Shown here in pieces: positions 7,187 through 14,916 of a stretch of DNA of 25,704 nucleotides. How positions within the stretch are numbered: position 1 is the stretch's first letter; each line of letters begins with the position of its first letter. The position numbers and the translations under genes were made by a program. The notes beneath the pieces are model-generated. The model searched no databases and was not told the DNA's origin. It was given only the letters and a program-made list of their open reading frames with translations. This DNA is from Acetomicrobium sp. UBA3949 (GTDB lineage: Bacteria > Synergistota > Synergistia > Synergistales > Acetomicrobiaceae): NCBI GenBank assembly GCA_002385485.1, contig DGDP01000071.1:1-25704 (forward strand), given 5' to 3'.

Positions 7187-8377
7187 GTGGCACGTAGAGT
7201 TGGCACGATAGCTAGAGGGATCAGGGCACCCTTGGCCAAAGCCGGAGATGACGTGATCTCATTAGTGATAGATTCCATAAAGAGGGCATGCAAAGATGAG
7301 GGCTTTTCGCTGCGAAACAGGGATGTCATAGGCATTACCGAATCATTGATCGCCAGAACGCAGGGAAATTATGCCTCTATATACCACATAGCTGCCGACG
7401 TCTCACAAAAGACATCTGCCGAGGAAATAGCAGTTCTTTTTCCCATAATAAGTCGGAACAGGTTCTCTTTAATCCTCAAAGGCATTGCTTTGACCGGAAA
7501 AACTATACATCTTTTTTTAAATTATCCCAACGACGAGGTTGGCAATCCCGTAATGGACAGGGGCGTCCTTTACGATAAAGACATAAATCCCTACACCGAT
7601 TTATTAGACGAAAAAGACTATCGAACCATACCCGGGCTCGCCATTATTCATCCCTTTACAGGAGTCGATTACGTAGAGCTTTATAAAAGCCTGGCCCCTA
7701 AAGGCAAAGTGAATATATATTTTTCGAACGACCCGAAGGTGGCTTTGAACTACTCAAGCGAAATCTTGGTCGCAAACATCCATGAAAGATCTTGGACGAA
7801 AAAAATCCTTTCCAAAGCCGGCGCCAATAAGGTTTTTGGATTGGACGACCTGCTTACCGAACCCGTGAACGGGAGCGGCTATAACCCCGAGTACGGCTTG
7901 CTCGGATCCAACATGGCTTCTGAAGACAAGGTCAAACTTTTTCCACGAAACTGCCAGGAAATCTGCGAAAAAATACAGTCCGAGCTTAAAAACATCTTTG
8001 GTGTAGAAGTGGAGGTAATGATTTACGGCGATGGAGCTTTCAAGGACCCCAAGACCGGCATATGGGAGCTTGCCGATCCCGTGGTCTCTCCCGGCTTCAC
8101 GAAAGGCCTAACGGGAACGCCTAAAGAGATCAAATTAAAATATGTAATCGACAAAGAGCTAGATGGAAAGGGAAGTGTCCTCGAAGAATCCGTCAAAGAG
8201 CGTATTCTCAAGAAGAAAGAACTTGACATAGATACAAACGAGACTTTGGGCACCACTCCCCGCATGTACACCGATCTTCTAGGAAGCTTGTGCGACTTGA
8301 CCAGCGGAAGCGGAGACAAGGGAACGCCCATAGTGTTAGTACAGGGATACTTCGACGATTATACGGCCGAATGGTAA
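7187..8377 (+). CDS. CofE-like protein (coenzyme F420-0:L-glutamate ligase family)
   Basis: These 396 residues begin MARRVGTIARGIRAPLAKAG. They contain features of the F420-0:gamma-glutamyl ligase fold: GDDVISLVIDSI, VIGITESLIARTQGNYA (about 45-61) and, later, VMIYGDGAFKDPKTGIWELA. The true CofE adds glutamates to coenzyme F420. Proteins of this longer type also occur in bacteria not known to make F420, where they may ligate glutamate to another acceptor. I chose the GTG at 7187, because the G-run AGGGGGGG ends 10 bases before it and the protein then begins at the conserved RRVGT. The frame stays open upstream to a TTG at 7091. It is a single-gene unit with a terminator at 8386. Acceptor unknown. 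Confidence 0.75.
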   Translation: MARRVGTIARGIRAPLAKAGDDVISLVIDSIKRACKDEGFSLRNRDVIGITESLIARTQGNYASIYHIAADVSQKTSAEEIAVLFPIISRNRFSLILKGIALTGKTIHLFLNYPNDEVGNPVMDRGVLYDKDINPYTDLLDEKDYRTIPGLAIIHPFTGVDYVELYKSLAPKGKVNIYFSNDPKVALNYSSEILVANIHERSWTKKILSKAGANKVFGLDDLLTEPVNGSGYNPEYGLLGSNMASEDKVKLFPRNCQEICEKIQSELKNIFGVEVEVMIYGDGAFKDPKTGIWELADPVVSPGFTKGLTGTPKEIKLKYVIDKELDGKGSVLEESVKERILKKKELDIDTNETLGTTPRMYTDLLGSLCDLTSGSGDKGTPIVLVQGYFDDYTAEW

Positions 8378-8385
8378 TACAATTT

Positions 8386-8407
8386 TGCAACAATGTTGCA
8401 TTTTTTT
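8386..8407 (+). terminator. Intrinsic terminator after the CofE-like gene
   Basis: TGCAAC (8386-8391), a 3-base loop, and GTTGCA (8395-8400) form a short 6-bp stem directly followed by seven Ts (8401-8407), nine bases after the CofE-like stop codon. The stem is weak but the placement is right. Confidence 0.6.
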
Positions 8408-8423
8408 AAAAGATATCTATACT
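8396..8423 (+). promoter_or_regulatory. Probable modABC promoter
   Basis: TTGCAT (8396-8401) and TATACT (8418-8423) with a 16-base spacer lie about 75 bases before modA. The -35 overlaps the right arm of the preceding terminator. A second TTGACA at 8423-8428 has no good partner. No ModE site was recognised with confidence. Confidence 0.45.
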
Positions 8424-8497
8424 TGACATGGATGCATCCCTAATCGCATGGCTAAATCAACCGAGGCATCCTAATATATTCCATGGGAGGTATTTCC

Positions 8498-9259
8498 ATG
8501 TCGCAAAGAATCGGACAATTGCTTGCAATCGTAATCGGAGCAACCCTTATTCTGTCCTTTAATGCCATCAATTCCGCTCCGGCCGCCCAAGAAGACATAG
8601 TAGCCGTTGCCTCGAGCATTCATGAGTGTATCAAGGAGTTGGCGTCCGAATTCGAATCCGAAAAGATGGGAGGGGCCCCTAAAATAGTTGCCGGCGCCTC
8701 GGGCAAGCTCGCGTCTCAAATAATGGCAGGGGCTCCTTTTGGCCTATATCTCTCCGCGAGCCCCGAATGGACTGAAAAGCTTCGAAAAGAAGGCTTTTTG
8801 TTCGATGTTTTTCCCATGGCTTTATCTCCCCTTGTGGCATGGTGGGCGAAGGACGAGCCTATTTCGACCGAAGCTTTAAAGAAAAAGGATGTCCGCATAT
8901 CCATCGCCGACACGAAAGCTGCGCCCTTCGGCAAAGCTGCTGCACATTATCTGCAATCTCAGGGCATTTACGACGAGCTGTTAGAGGGAAAAAGACTTGT
9001 GATAACGGGCAATGTCGAACAGGCTGCGCTGGCCATAAAAAGCGGAGGAGCAGATATAGGGATGTTTTCCTTATCAATCGCAAAAAAGCTGAACAATGGA
9101 AGATATACCGTCCTGCCCGTGGAACCGTTGCAAAACAGCGGTGGCTTGGTCAAGGAAAGATATTCGGAAAACCTCAAGGCCTTCTGGGAATACATAAGAT
9201 CCGAAAGGGCCAACGAAACATGGATCAAATGGGGTTTTGAGCCAGTGCAAGGGAAATGA
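8498..9259 (+). CDS. modA: Molybdate ABC transporter substrate-binding protein ModA
   Basis: This 253-residue periplasmic binding protein has a signal peptide (MSQRIGQLLAIVIGATLILS..., cut near APAAQ). The mature part has the ModA pattern: VAVASSIHECIKELASEFES, then IVAGASGKLASQIMAGAPFG and LYLSASPEW (about 65-95), matching the family's GSSGxLxxQIxxGAPxD stretch. It should bind molybdate (or tungstate) for delivery to ModBC. The ATG at 8498 is used because GGGAGG lies 7 bases upstream; the ATG at 8483 overlaps that site and is too early. It is first of three overlapping genes. Molybdate versus tungstate preference cannot be read here. Confidence 0.87.
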   Translation: MSQRIGQLLAIVIGATLILSFNAINSAPAAQEDIVAVASSIHECIKELASEFESEKMGGAPKIVAGASGKLASQIMAGAPFGLYLSASPEWTEKLRKEGFLFDVFPMALSPLVAWWAKDEPISTEALKKKDVRISIADTKAAPFGKAAAHYLQSQGIYDELLEGKRLVITGNVEQAALAIKSGGADIGMFSLSIAKKLNNGRYTVLPVEPLQNSGGLVKERYSENLKAFWEYIRSERANETWIKWGFEPVQGK

Positions 9260-9885
9260 TTCCGTCTCTTTTCGTAAGCTTAAAGGTATTAGCGGCCGAC
9301 ATTCCCTTGCTACTTTTTTTAGGAACGTCGATTGGCTGGATCTTGGCAAAAAAGAACTTCAGGGGGAAGAACTTGGTTTACAACCTCATTATATTGCCGA
9401 TCGCTCTTCCTCCTTCCGTTGTAGGTTTATACCTTCTCATGGCGCTGGGACGTATCCCGTATCTGAAAGAGGCAAATATACTTTTTTCCTTTACCGCTGC
9501 CGTCATAGCTCCTCTTTTCCCCGCCCTCCCCATAATGATACAGGCCGCTAAATCGGGTTTCAGCGCTGTAGACGAAAAGCTGGAAGCGGCAGCCCGCACT
9601 CTTGGCGACAGCGAATTCAAGGTGTTTCGGAGGGTAACCTTCCCCCTGGCTAAACCTTACATCATCGGAGGACTTGCCCTATCCTCCATGAGAGCCCTTG
9701 GGGAATTCGGCGTAACCTTAATGATAGCGGGGAACATACCCGGCAGAACCCAGACTTTGCCGCTTTTCATATACAGCAGCGTAGAATCCATGAGTTTTTT
9801 TGAGGCAAATATTGCTGCCATCTTGCTGACGGCATTGGGAATTGCCAGCCTATTGATTGTAAAGAGGATGGGAGGTAAGGCGTGA
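9256..9885 (+). CDS. modB: Molybdate ABC transporter permease ModB
   Basis: This 209-residue inner-membrane permease has about five membrane segments. The cytoplasmic EAA loop reads EAAARTLGDSEFKVFRRVTF (about 113-132), which docks on the ATPase. LPPSVVGLYLLMALG and GEFGVTLMIAGNIPGRTQTL are strong ModB/CysT-type signatures; the second is highly typical of molybdate permeases. Its ATG overlaps the modA stop by 4 bases, and its end overlaps the GTG of modC by 4 bases, so the three are made in a coupled way. Confidence 0.9.
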   Translation: MIPSLFVSLKVLAADIPLLLFLGTSIGWILAKKNFRGKNLVYNLIILPIALPPSVVGLYLLMALGRIPYLKEANILFSFTAAVIAPLFPALPIMIQAAKSGFSAVDEKLEAAARTLGDSEFKVFRRVTFPLAKPYIIGGLALSSMRALGEFGVTLMIAGNIPGRTQTLPLFIYSSVESMSFFEANIAAILLTALGIASLLIVKRMGGKA

Positions 9886-10976
9886 AAGATTGTTTAGAGG
9901 CTACATTCTTCAAAAGATTAGACAATTTCAGTCTTGACGTTTCACTCAGACTCAAAGAGGAGATAGGAGTGCTCTTCGGCCCCAGCGGTGCCGGAAAGAG
10001 CCAAACCCTGAAAATACTGGCAGGCATAGTAAAGCCCGACAAGGGGCGTATAAACCTCATGGATCGCCTTTTATACGACTCTTCCTCTTCTGTCTTTATA
10101 AGGGCGGCAAAGAGAAAGATCGGGTTGGTATTTCAGGAGCTTGCCCTATTTCCCCATCTGACGGTCTTGGAAAATGTCGCATATGGCCTAAAGGGACCGA
10201 ATAGGTGGCGCTTGGCAAAAAGTTGGCTAGATGCCATGAGACTCGAAGGGTTTTACGACAGAATGCCCGATCAACTATCCGGCGGACAGAAGCAACGTGT
10301 TGCGCTGGCAAGGGCCTTGGCGCCAAAACCTGATCTTTTGCTCTTAGATGAACCCTTCAGCGCCCTCGAAGGACCGTTGCGTCGGGCGTTGAGAAGAGAG
10401 CTGAAAAAGCTTTTCGAAAGGGTCAAAACTCCAATTCTATACGTGACCCACGACATCGAGGACGTCTGCTCTCTGGCTAATAGGGTCTTTATCATGCGCG
10501 ACGGATCGATAATGGCCGACCTCGAGGCAAGCAAGCTATGGGACCCTTTAAGTCAGGCTAACATTTGGCATTCCCTGGGATGGGGAACTTTAATACGAGG
10601 CGAAATAGAAATAAATGACGGCTATCACTGGTTCACATGGCAAAAGGGGAGGTTGAGGCTCTCGCCCTCCAAAGATTTGACCGCAGGTAGGGCGACGGTT
10701 TTCATCCCTCCCGACCAGATAAAACTCATTTACCCCAATCTTCCCGTGGATCACGAACTGCAACCTAACACACAGGAGGGAACGATAGTGGAGAAAATGG
10801 AGATAAACGGATCCGTCAGACTCTATATCTTCGGAGCCGGTGTAGAGTGGCATGCGGAGTACTCAAAAGATTCATACCTAAACCTAAACCTGCGGGAGGG
10901 ACATCCCATATTATTCAGCATCAAACCGTCGAGCATAACGGTATTGACGGATGGGGAGTGTTGTTCTGCGAACTGA
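9882..10976 (+). CDS. modC: Molybdate ABC transporter ATP-binding protein ModC
   Basis: The 364 residues contain a full ABC ATPase followed by a C-terminal TOBE/Mop-like domain. Walker A is GPSGAGKS (33-40), the signature is LSGGQKQRVALARAL (132-146), Walker B is LLLLDEPFSAL (152-162), and the H-loop is THD (189-191). The C-terminal part (about 285-360, QEGTIVEKMEINGSVRLYIF ... IKPSSITVL) fits the oxyanion-sensing TOBE domain of ModC, which can slow transport when cell molybdate is high. The start is GTG at 9882 with GGAGG about 8 bases upstream, overlapping modB by 4 bases. It powers uptake by ModB at the cytoplasmic face. The gene ends about 60 bases before the thiamin promoter, with no convincing terminator. 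Confidence 0.9.
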   Translation: MKDCLEATFFKRLDNFSLDVSLRLKEEIGVLFGPSGAGKSQTLKILAGIVKPDKGRINLMDRLLYDSSSSVFIRAAKRKIGLVFQELALFPHLTVLENVAYGLKGPNRWRLAKSWLDAMRLEGFYDRMPDQLSGGQKQRVALARALAPKPDLLLLDEPFSALEGPLRRALRRELKKLFERVKTPILYVTHDIEDVCSLANRVFIMRDGSIMADLEASKLWDPLSQANIWHSLGWGTLIRGEIEINDGYHWFTWQKGRLRLSPSKDLTAGRATVFIPPDQIKLIYPNLPVDHELQPNTQEGTIVEKMEINGSVRLYIFGAGVEWHAEYSKDSYLNLNLREGHPILFSIKPSSITVLTDGECCSAN

Positions 10977-11015
10977 TCGATAGCCCCTCCTTAAGAGCCT
11001 TAAGATGCATGGCCC

Positions 11016-11043
11016 TTCTCAAATGCAAAGTTTGTGATAGAAT
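11016..11043 (+). promoter_or_regulatory. Extended -10 promoter of the thiamin operon
   Basis: TAGAAT (11038-11043) is preceded by TG at the extended -10 position (TGaTAGAAT). A weak TTCTCA (11016-11021) lies 16 bases upstream. Transcription would start near 11050, just before the riboswitch. Confidence 0.55.
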
Positions 11044-11053
11044 GAAAACACAA

Positions 11054-11144
11054 GTCCCGGGGGAGTCGGGTAACCGACTGAGAGGAAGCTTTTGACAGCT
11101 TCGACCCTTAGAACCTGATCCGGGTCATGCCGGCGGAGGGAAGG
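11054..11144 (+). promoter_or_regulatory. TPP riboswitch (thi box) aptamer
   Basis: The classic thi-box elements occur in order: GGGGGAG (11059-11065), CTGAGAGG (11078-11085), ACCCTTAGAACCTGATC (11104-11120), and CCGGGTCATGCCGGCGGAGGG (about 11120-11140). AGTCGG/CCGACT (11064-11069 with 11074-11079) and GAAGCT/AGCTTC (11085-11090 with 11097-11102) make the optional side stems. TCCC (11055-11058) can close P1 with GGGA (11138-11141). The aptamer senses thiamin pyrophosphate and should lower expression of the downstream thiZXY-thiW genes when TPP is plentiful. Confidence 0.95.
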
Positions 11145-11177
11145 TAAAAAATTTTGCAATATCAATTTAAAGTATAG

Positions 11178-11226
11178 CCTTTCCCTGCATGCCGACTGAT
11201 CCTAAAAGAGGAGGTCGGCAATTTTT
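11178..11226 (+). promoter_or_regulatory. Riboswitch expression platform (terminator or RBS-masking hairpin)
   Basis: TGCCGAC (11190-11196) pairs with GTCGGCA (11214-11220), a 7-bp GC-rich stem followed by ATTTTT. The loop holds the GGAGG ribosome site of thiZ. This OFF hairpin could end transcription or hide the ribosome site. A competing ON pairing is visible: CCTTTCCCT (11178-11186) plus GCATG (11187-11191) can pair with AGGGAAGG (11137-11144) plus CATGC (11126-11130) of the aptamer, which would break both P1/P4 and the OFF hairpin. The pairing is read directly; the switching model is inference. Confidence 0.6.
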
Positions 11227-11968
11227 GTTGAAGGTTTGCGATATCACAAAGACCTATCCGAACCTGACGGTGTTCAGAAATATAAATTTTTCCACGGAAT
11301 GCGGAAGCTTTGCCGTCTTTCTAGGCCCCTCGGGGTGCGGTAAAAGCACTCTATTCAGAGTCATAGCCGGGATAGAAGGAAAGGACAGCGGCTATATCGA
11401 ATGGAAGGGTGTGAAGGTTAGCGATCTGAAGGACGAAACCGCTATGATGCTGCAAAAGGACCTGCTTTTGCCCTGGTCCACCCTTTTGGATAACGTCCTG
11501 ATCCCGGCAAAAGTCCTGGGCAAAGACCTTCAAAGAGAACGCAACAAGGCCATTGACCTCCTGTCCCGTTTCGGCCTGTCGGGATTTGAAGATTACTTTC
11601 CCTATCAAGTCTCGGGAGGAATGCGCCAAAGGGCGGCACTAGTAAGAACTCTTCTCTTCGACAGAGAAATACTGCTCCTTGATGAGCCTCTATCTGCCCT
11701 GGATGCCCTCACCAGGAGGTTGCTGCAGAAAGAAATCCTTCGCATCCAGCTCGAGTTTGAAAAGACCGTCCTGATGATTACTCACGATATCAAAGAGGCC
11801 CTCTTCCTCGCCGACAGGATATTTTTGCTGTCTCATCTGCCCACAGGAATCATCAAAGAAATAGACATGAGAGATATGCCTAAACCCAGACAAAGCCTGG
11901 GGCCAAAGTTTGCCGCTATGGAAGAGGAAATATTCTCAATATTGAGAGGTGAGCTGGTAGATGCATAG
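11225..11968 (+). CDS. thiZ: Thiamin-precursor ABC transporter ATPase (ThiZ-like)
   Basis: These 247 residues form a compact ABC ATPase of the nitrate/taurine/pyrimidine type. Walker A is GPSGCGKS (34-41), the Q-loop is MMLQKDLLLPW, the signature is VSGGMRQRAALVRTL, Walker B is ILLLDEPLSALDAL, and the H-loop is THD. With ThiX and ThiY and a TPP riboswitch ahead, the likely cargo is a pyrimidine precursor of thiamin such as formylaminopyrimidine. I start at TTG 11225, 10 bases after GGAGG. The in-frame ATG at 11189 lies in the riboswitch hairpin and has no ribosome site. It is first gene of the operon and overlaps thiX by 8 bases. Confidence 0.82.
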   Translation: MLKVCDITKTYPNLTVFRNINFSTECGSFAVFLGPSGCGKSTLFRVIAGIEGKDSGYIEWKGVKVSDLKDETAMMLQKDLLLPWSTLLDNVLIPAKVLGKDLQRERNKAIDLLSRFGLSGFEDYFPYQVSGGMRQRAALVRTLLFDREILLLDEPLSALDALTRRLLQKEILRIQLEFEKTVLMITHDIKEALFLADRIFLLSHLPTGIIKEIDMRDMPKPRQSLGPKFAAMEEEIFSILRGELVDA

Positions 11969-12704
11969 GAAGGCTCCCTTTCTTTTGATGACCTCCATCT
12001 TGGTCATATGGGAATTCTTGGTACGCCTTCTCGACGTACCCAAATTCATACTTCCCCCTCCCACAATCGTCCTACAGACAACTTTATTGCAGGCTCCTCT
12101 TTTAGCCGGCCATGCTCTCGTAACAGCCCTGGAGATTGGCCTGGGCTTATGTTTAAGCCTTGCCATATCGCTGCCGCTTTCGATAATCATGTTCAAACAT
12201 CCCTCCATAGATGCCGCCTTAACGCCATTCCTGGTCGCCTCTCAGGCGATCCCCGTGTTTGCCGTGGCACCTCTTTTGGTCGTTTGGTTCGGCTATGGTC
12301 TTTTGAGCAAGATAGTCATGGCAACAATAGTGATCTTTTTCCCCCTTACGGTCTCCACATATTCCGGCTTTAAACAGGTCGATCCCGATCTGGAGATCAT
12401 CTTCGACCTCCTCGATGCCCCCTTCCGAAAAAAGATGAAGCTTCTCTACTGGCCCGCTGCTCTGCCGTCCTTTTTTTCAGGACTTAAGGTTGCAGTGGCA
12501 GTGGCCACCATCGGAGCGGTTCTGGGAGAATGGGTGGGAGCTCAAAGGGGGTTAGGGTATTTAATGATTCAAATGAACGCAAGGCTGCGGACCGATATGC
12601 TTTTCGCCGCACTGGTTTGGCTAAGTTTAATGGGCATGGGGCTTTGGCTGTTGGTCAGCAGATTGGAGAAACGCTTTCTCTTCTGGCTTAACAACAAGGA
12701 ATGA
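11961..12704 (+). CDS. thiX: Thiamin-precursor ABC transporter permease (ThiX-like)
   Basis: This 247-residue inner-membrane permease of the SsuC/TauC/ThiX group has about six membrane segments. IPVFAVAPLLVVWFGYGLLS (about 94-113) and LPSFFSGLKVAVAVATIGAV with GEWVGAQRGLGYLM (about 170-205) are family signatures; the latter covers the ATPase-docking loop. It overlaps thiZ by 8 bases and has GGTGAG upstream of its ATG. Together with thiZ and thiY it would form the thiamin-pyrimidine importer. Confidence 0.82.
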   Translation: MHRKAPFLLMTSILVIWEFLVRLLDVPKFILPPPTIVLQTTLLQAPLLAGHALVTALEIGLGLCLSLAISLPLSIIMFKHPSIDAALTPFLVASQAIPVFAVAPLLVVWFGYGLLSKIVMATIVIFFPLTVSTYSGFKQVDPDLEIIFDLLDAPFRKKMKLLYWPAALPSFFSGLKVAVAVATIGAVLGEWVGAQRGLGYLMIQMNARLRTDMLFAALVWLSLMGMGLWLLVSRLEKRFLFWLNNKE

Positions 12705-12774
12705 CCGATTCGAGGCATAGGCTTTATTGGGTAACTGTAAATACATAATTATTCATGAATAGGAGGTTGTAAAA

Positions 12775-13701
12775 ATGAAACGGTTATGTTTGACATTTTT
12801 GTTGATCCTGGCTCTTGCGGTCCCGGCGATGGGAAAGGAAATTACCCTGGTCCTGGACTGGTTTCCCAACGTGGACCACATTCCACTATATGTCGCACAA
12901 CAGAAAGGATATTTCGACGAAGAGGGCTTAGAGATAAAGATAATGCCGCCATCCGAAAGCGCCGATGCTCTCAAGCTTGCAGCAGCAGGCAGGGCGGAAT
13001 TGGGCATAAGCTACGAACCGCAGGCATTGGTAGCTGCATCGGAGGGGATACCCCTGCTTGTTGTTGGCAGACTTATCGGCCATCCTCTTTCCACAGTATT
13101 GTATATCGAAGGACGTGGCATCGAAAAACCTCAGGATTTGAATGGCAGATCGATGGGATATACTGTTGCCGGAATGGAAGATGTGTTGGCGAAGGCATTT
13201 TGCGAACTCAATGAAGTAAAGGATTACAACCTGGTGCATGTAGAATTTGCTATTATACCTTCCCTTGTATCGGGAAGAGTTGACTCAGTCATGGGCGGCT
13301 TTAGAAACTATGAAGTGGTGGAACTGGAATTAAAAGGCTACAAACCCGGTTATTTTGCCCTGGAAGAATACGGCTTTCCCGATTACGACGAATTGGTCGT
13401 TGTTGCCAACCCCGCTTTCGCAAAGAAAAATCCGGAAGCTATAAGATCCATCAGAAAAGCCCTTTCAAGAGCAACTGAATACACCTTAAAAAATCCGAAG
13501 GAGGCGCTTGCGGTATACTTGAAGGCCGTCCCGGAATCCGATGAGAAGCTCGAAAAGCTGGCCTTCGAGAAGACGCTGCCCTTCTATGCAGAAAGCCAAG
13601 TTTTAGATGTGGAACGCTGGAGGGCCTTTGCCGACTTTGCGCATAAAGTCGGCCTCATCGAGCGCCCCGTAGATGTGGAGCCTCTCCTGTGGAAGGATTA
13701 A
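12775..13701 (+). CDS. thiY: Thiamin-precursor binding protein (ThiY, NMT1/THI5-like)
   Basis: This 308-residue binding protein has a signal peptide (MKRLCLTFLLILALAVPAMG, cut before KE) and no lipobox cysteine, which suits a free periplasmic protein of a diderm. The mature part begins LVLDWFPNVDHIPLYVAQQK, the THI5/NMT1 pattern for pyrimidine binding, followed by GYFDEEGL and ELGISYEPQALVAASEGIPL. The likely ligand is a hydroxymethyl- or formylamino-pyrimidine thiamin precursor. A gap of 70 bases follows thiX, with AGGAGG 8 bases before the ATG. The gap holds ATTCATGAAT (12751-12760), a small palindrome, but no terminator. Confidence 0.87.
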   Translation: MKRLCLTFLLILALAVPAMGKEITLVLDWFPNVDHIPLYVAQQKGYFDEEGLEIKIMPPSESADALKLAAAGRAELGISYEPQALVAASEGIPLLVVGRLIGHPLSTVLYIEGRGIEKPQDLNGRSMGYTVAGMEDVLAKAFCELNEVKDYNLVHVEFAIIPSLVSGRVDSVMGGFRNYEVVELELKGYKPGYFALEEYGFPDYDELVVVANPAFAKKNPEAIRSIRKALSRATEYTLKNPKEALAVYLKAVPESDEKLEKLAFEKTLPFYAESQVLDVERWRAFADFAHKVGLIERPVDVEPLLWKD

Positions 13702-13731
13702 AGATTCTGGAGAAGAAAGCAGGAATGTAAA

Positions 13732-14244
13732 ATGGCAAAGCCCACGCTAAGAAATCTAATTTTAGCGGCCTTGTTCGCTGCAATGGCCGTTCTCCTTTCG
13801 GGATTGAGCATTCCCGTTGGTCCGACACGCTGTTTCCCCTTTCAGCATGCCATAAATGCCATAGCGGGAGTGCTTCTCGGCCCCTGGTGGGCAGGAGGCG
13901 CAGCGTTGACTACGAGCATAATACGAAACGCTTTGGGTACGGGGACTCTTTTTGCCTTTCCGGGGAGCATACCCGGCGCTTTGGTAGTTGGCATAACGGC
14001 AAAGGTCTTCAAGGACAAGAAACTGCACGCAGCTTTAACAGAGCCCGTCGGTACCGGCATCATCGGAGCGATTTTAAGCGTCTGCATCTTAGCTCCATCG
14101 ATCGGCAAAGAAGCTACTTTATGGTTAGTGATGCCGGCTTTTCTCTTAAGCAGCGTTCCGGGTTCGCTGTTGGGCTTCGCTCTCCTCGTCGCTTTGGACA
14201 AGACGAGATGGTTTCAGAAAAACATTGGCAGAACGCTTTCATAA
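13732..14244 (+). CDS. thiW: ThiW, thiazole-uptake S-component
   Basis: This 170-residue membrane protein contains the ThiW hallmark IPVGPTRCFPFQHAINAIAG (about 27-46) followed by VLLGPWWAGGAALTTSIIRN. About five membrane segments are visible. ThiW is the substrate-binding S-component of an energy-coupling-factor (ECF) transporter, thought to take up hydroxyethylthiazole, the other half of thiamin. The shared EcfA/EcfT energising module is not in this window. Its place 30 bases after thiY and under the TPP riboswitch supports the assignment: the operon imports both thiamin halves. Confidence 0.92.
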   Translation: MAKPTLRNLILAALFAAMAVLLSGLSIPVGPTRCFPFQHAINAIAGVLLGPWWAGGAALTTSIIRNALGTGTLFAFPGSIPGALVVGITAKVFKDKKLHAALTEPVGTGIIGAILSVCILAPSIGKEATLWLVMPAFLLSSVPGSLLGFALLVALDKTRWFQKNIGRTLS

Positions 14245-14286
14245 TGCTAACCTTCTCTATATACGAGAGCGCAGAGGTGGTAATCT

Positions 14287-14916
14287 TTGGAATTCATCGA
14301 CGTCATGAAGATGGGCGGTCCGTGCATGTACGCCATCCTGGCAGTTTCTGTCGTCGGGCTTGCCGTGGTATTGGAGCGGATTTGGTTTTACGCCAAGTCT
14401 TGGACGAACCCGGAATTACTGGAACGCAAATTGGGAGAACTTCTGTACAAGGGAGATGCCGAGGCAGCGGCTTCTTTGGTACGCGAAAAGGAGAGCTCCT
14501 TGCACCGTCTTTTTAGGGCAGCTATAGATCACTGGCTGGCGCCGCCAGAGGCATTGAAGATGTTGCTGGAACAAGAGGTTCGCCATGAGCTTTACAGATG
14601 GGAAAAGGGATTAACCCTTCTTTCCACAGTGGCCAGAGTAACGCCTTTGTTGGGGCTTTTGGGCACCGTCCTGGGAATTGTCGACGTCTTCCGCTCCGTC
14701 GCCGAATCGGAGGGCCCGACCAACATGGCCTTGCTTGCCTCGGGCATATGGGAAGCCCTGCTGACAACCGTCGCGGGCCTTGCGGTAGCGATACCTGCCG
14801 TTTTATGCTATTCCTGGTTTTCCTCCAACATCGATGCCCTCGAGGAGTCCCTTTGGAGGGGATCCGATTTCATTTTGCGGGAAAAGATGTTAAGGGGAAG
14901 GGCAGAACATGATTGA
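14287..14916 (+). CDS. exbB: ExbB/TolQ-like proton channel protein
   Basis: This 209-residue protein has the ExbB layout: one membrane segment near the N-terminus (MYAILAVSVVGLAVVLERIW), a cytoplasmic helical region (about 45-105), then two membrane segments. The conserved ARVTPLLGLLGTVLGIVDVF (about 117-136) and TTVAGLAVAIPAVLCYSWFS form the proton-channel walls. It works with ExbD to energise TonB. The start is TTG at 14287 with GAGGTGG 6 bases upstream. It follows thiW by 42 bases with no terminator between, and overlaps the next gene by 8 bases. Confidence 0.88.
   Translation: MEFIDVMKMGGPCMYAILAVSVVGLAVVLERIWFYAKSWTNPELLERKLGELLYKGDAEAAASLVREKESSLHRLFRAAIDHWLAPPEALKMLLEQEVRHELYRWEKGLTLLSTVARVTPLLGLLGTVLGIVDVFRSVAESEGPTNMALLASGIWEALLTTVAGLAVAIPAVLCYSWFSSNIDALEESLWRGSDFILREKMLRGRAEHD

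Noticed and set aside
13887..14516. Plus-strand frame of 209 codons bridging thiW and exbB
   Set aside because: It is an alternative frame over two genes with clear family motifs; its own sequence is Arg/His/Gly-rich and meaningless.
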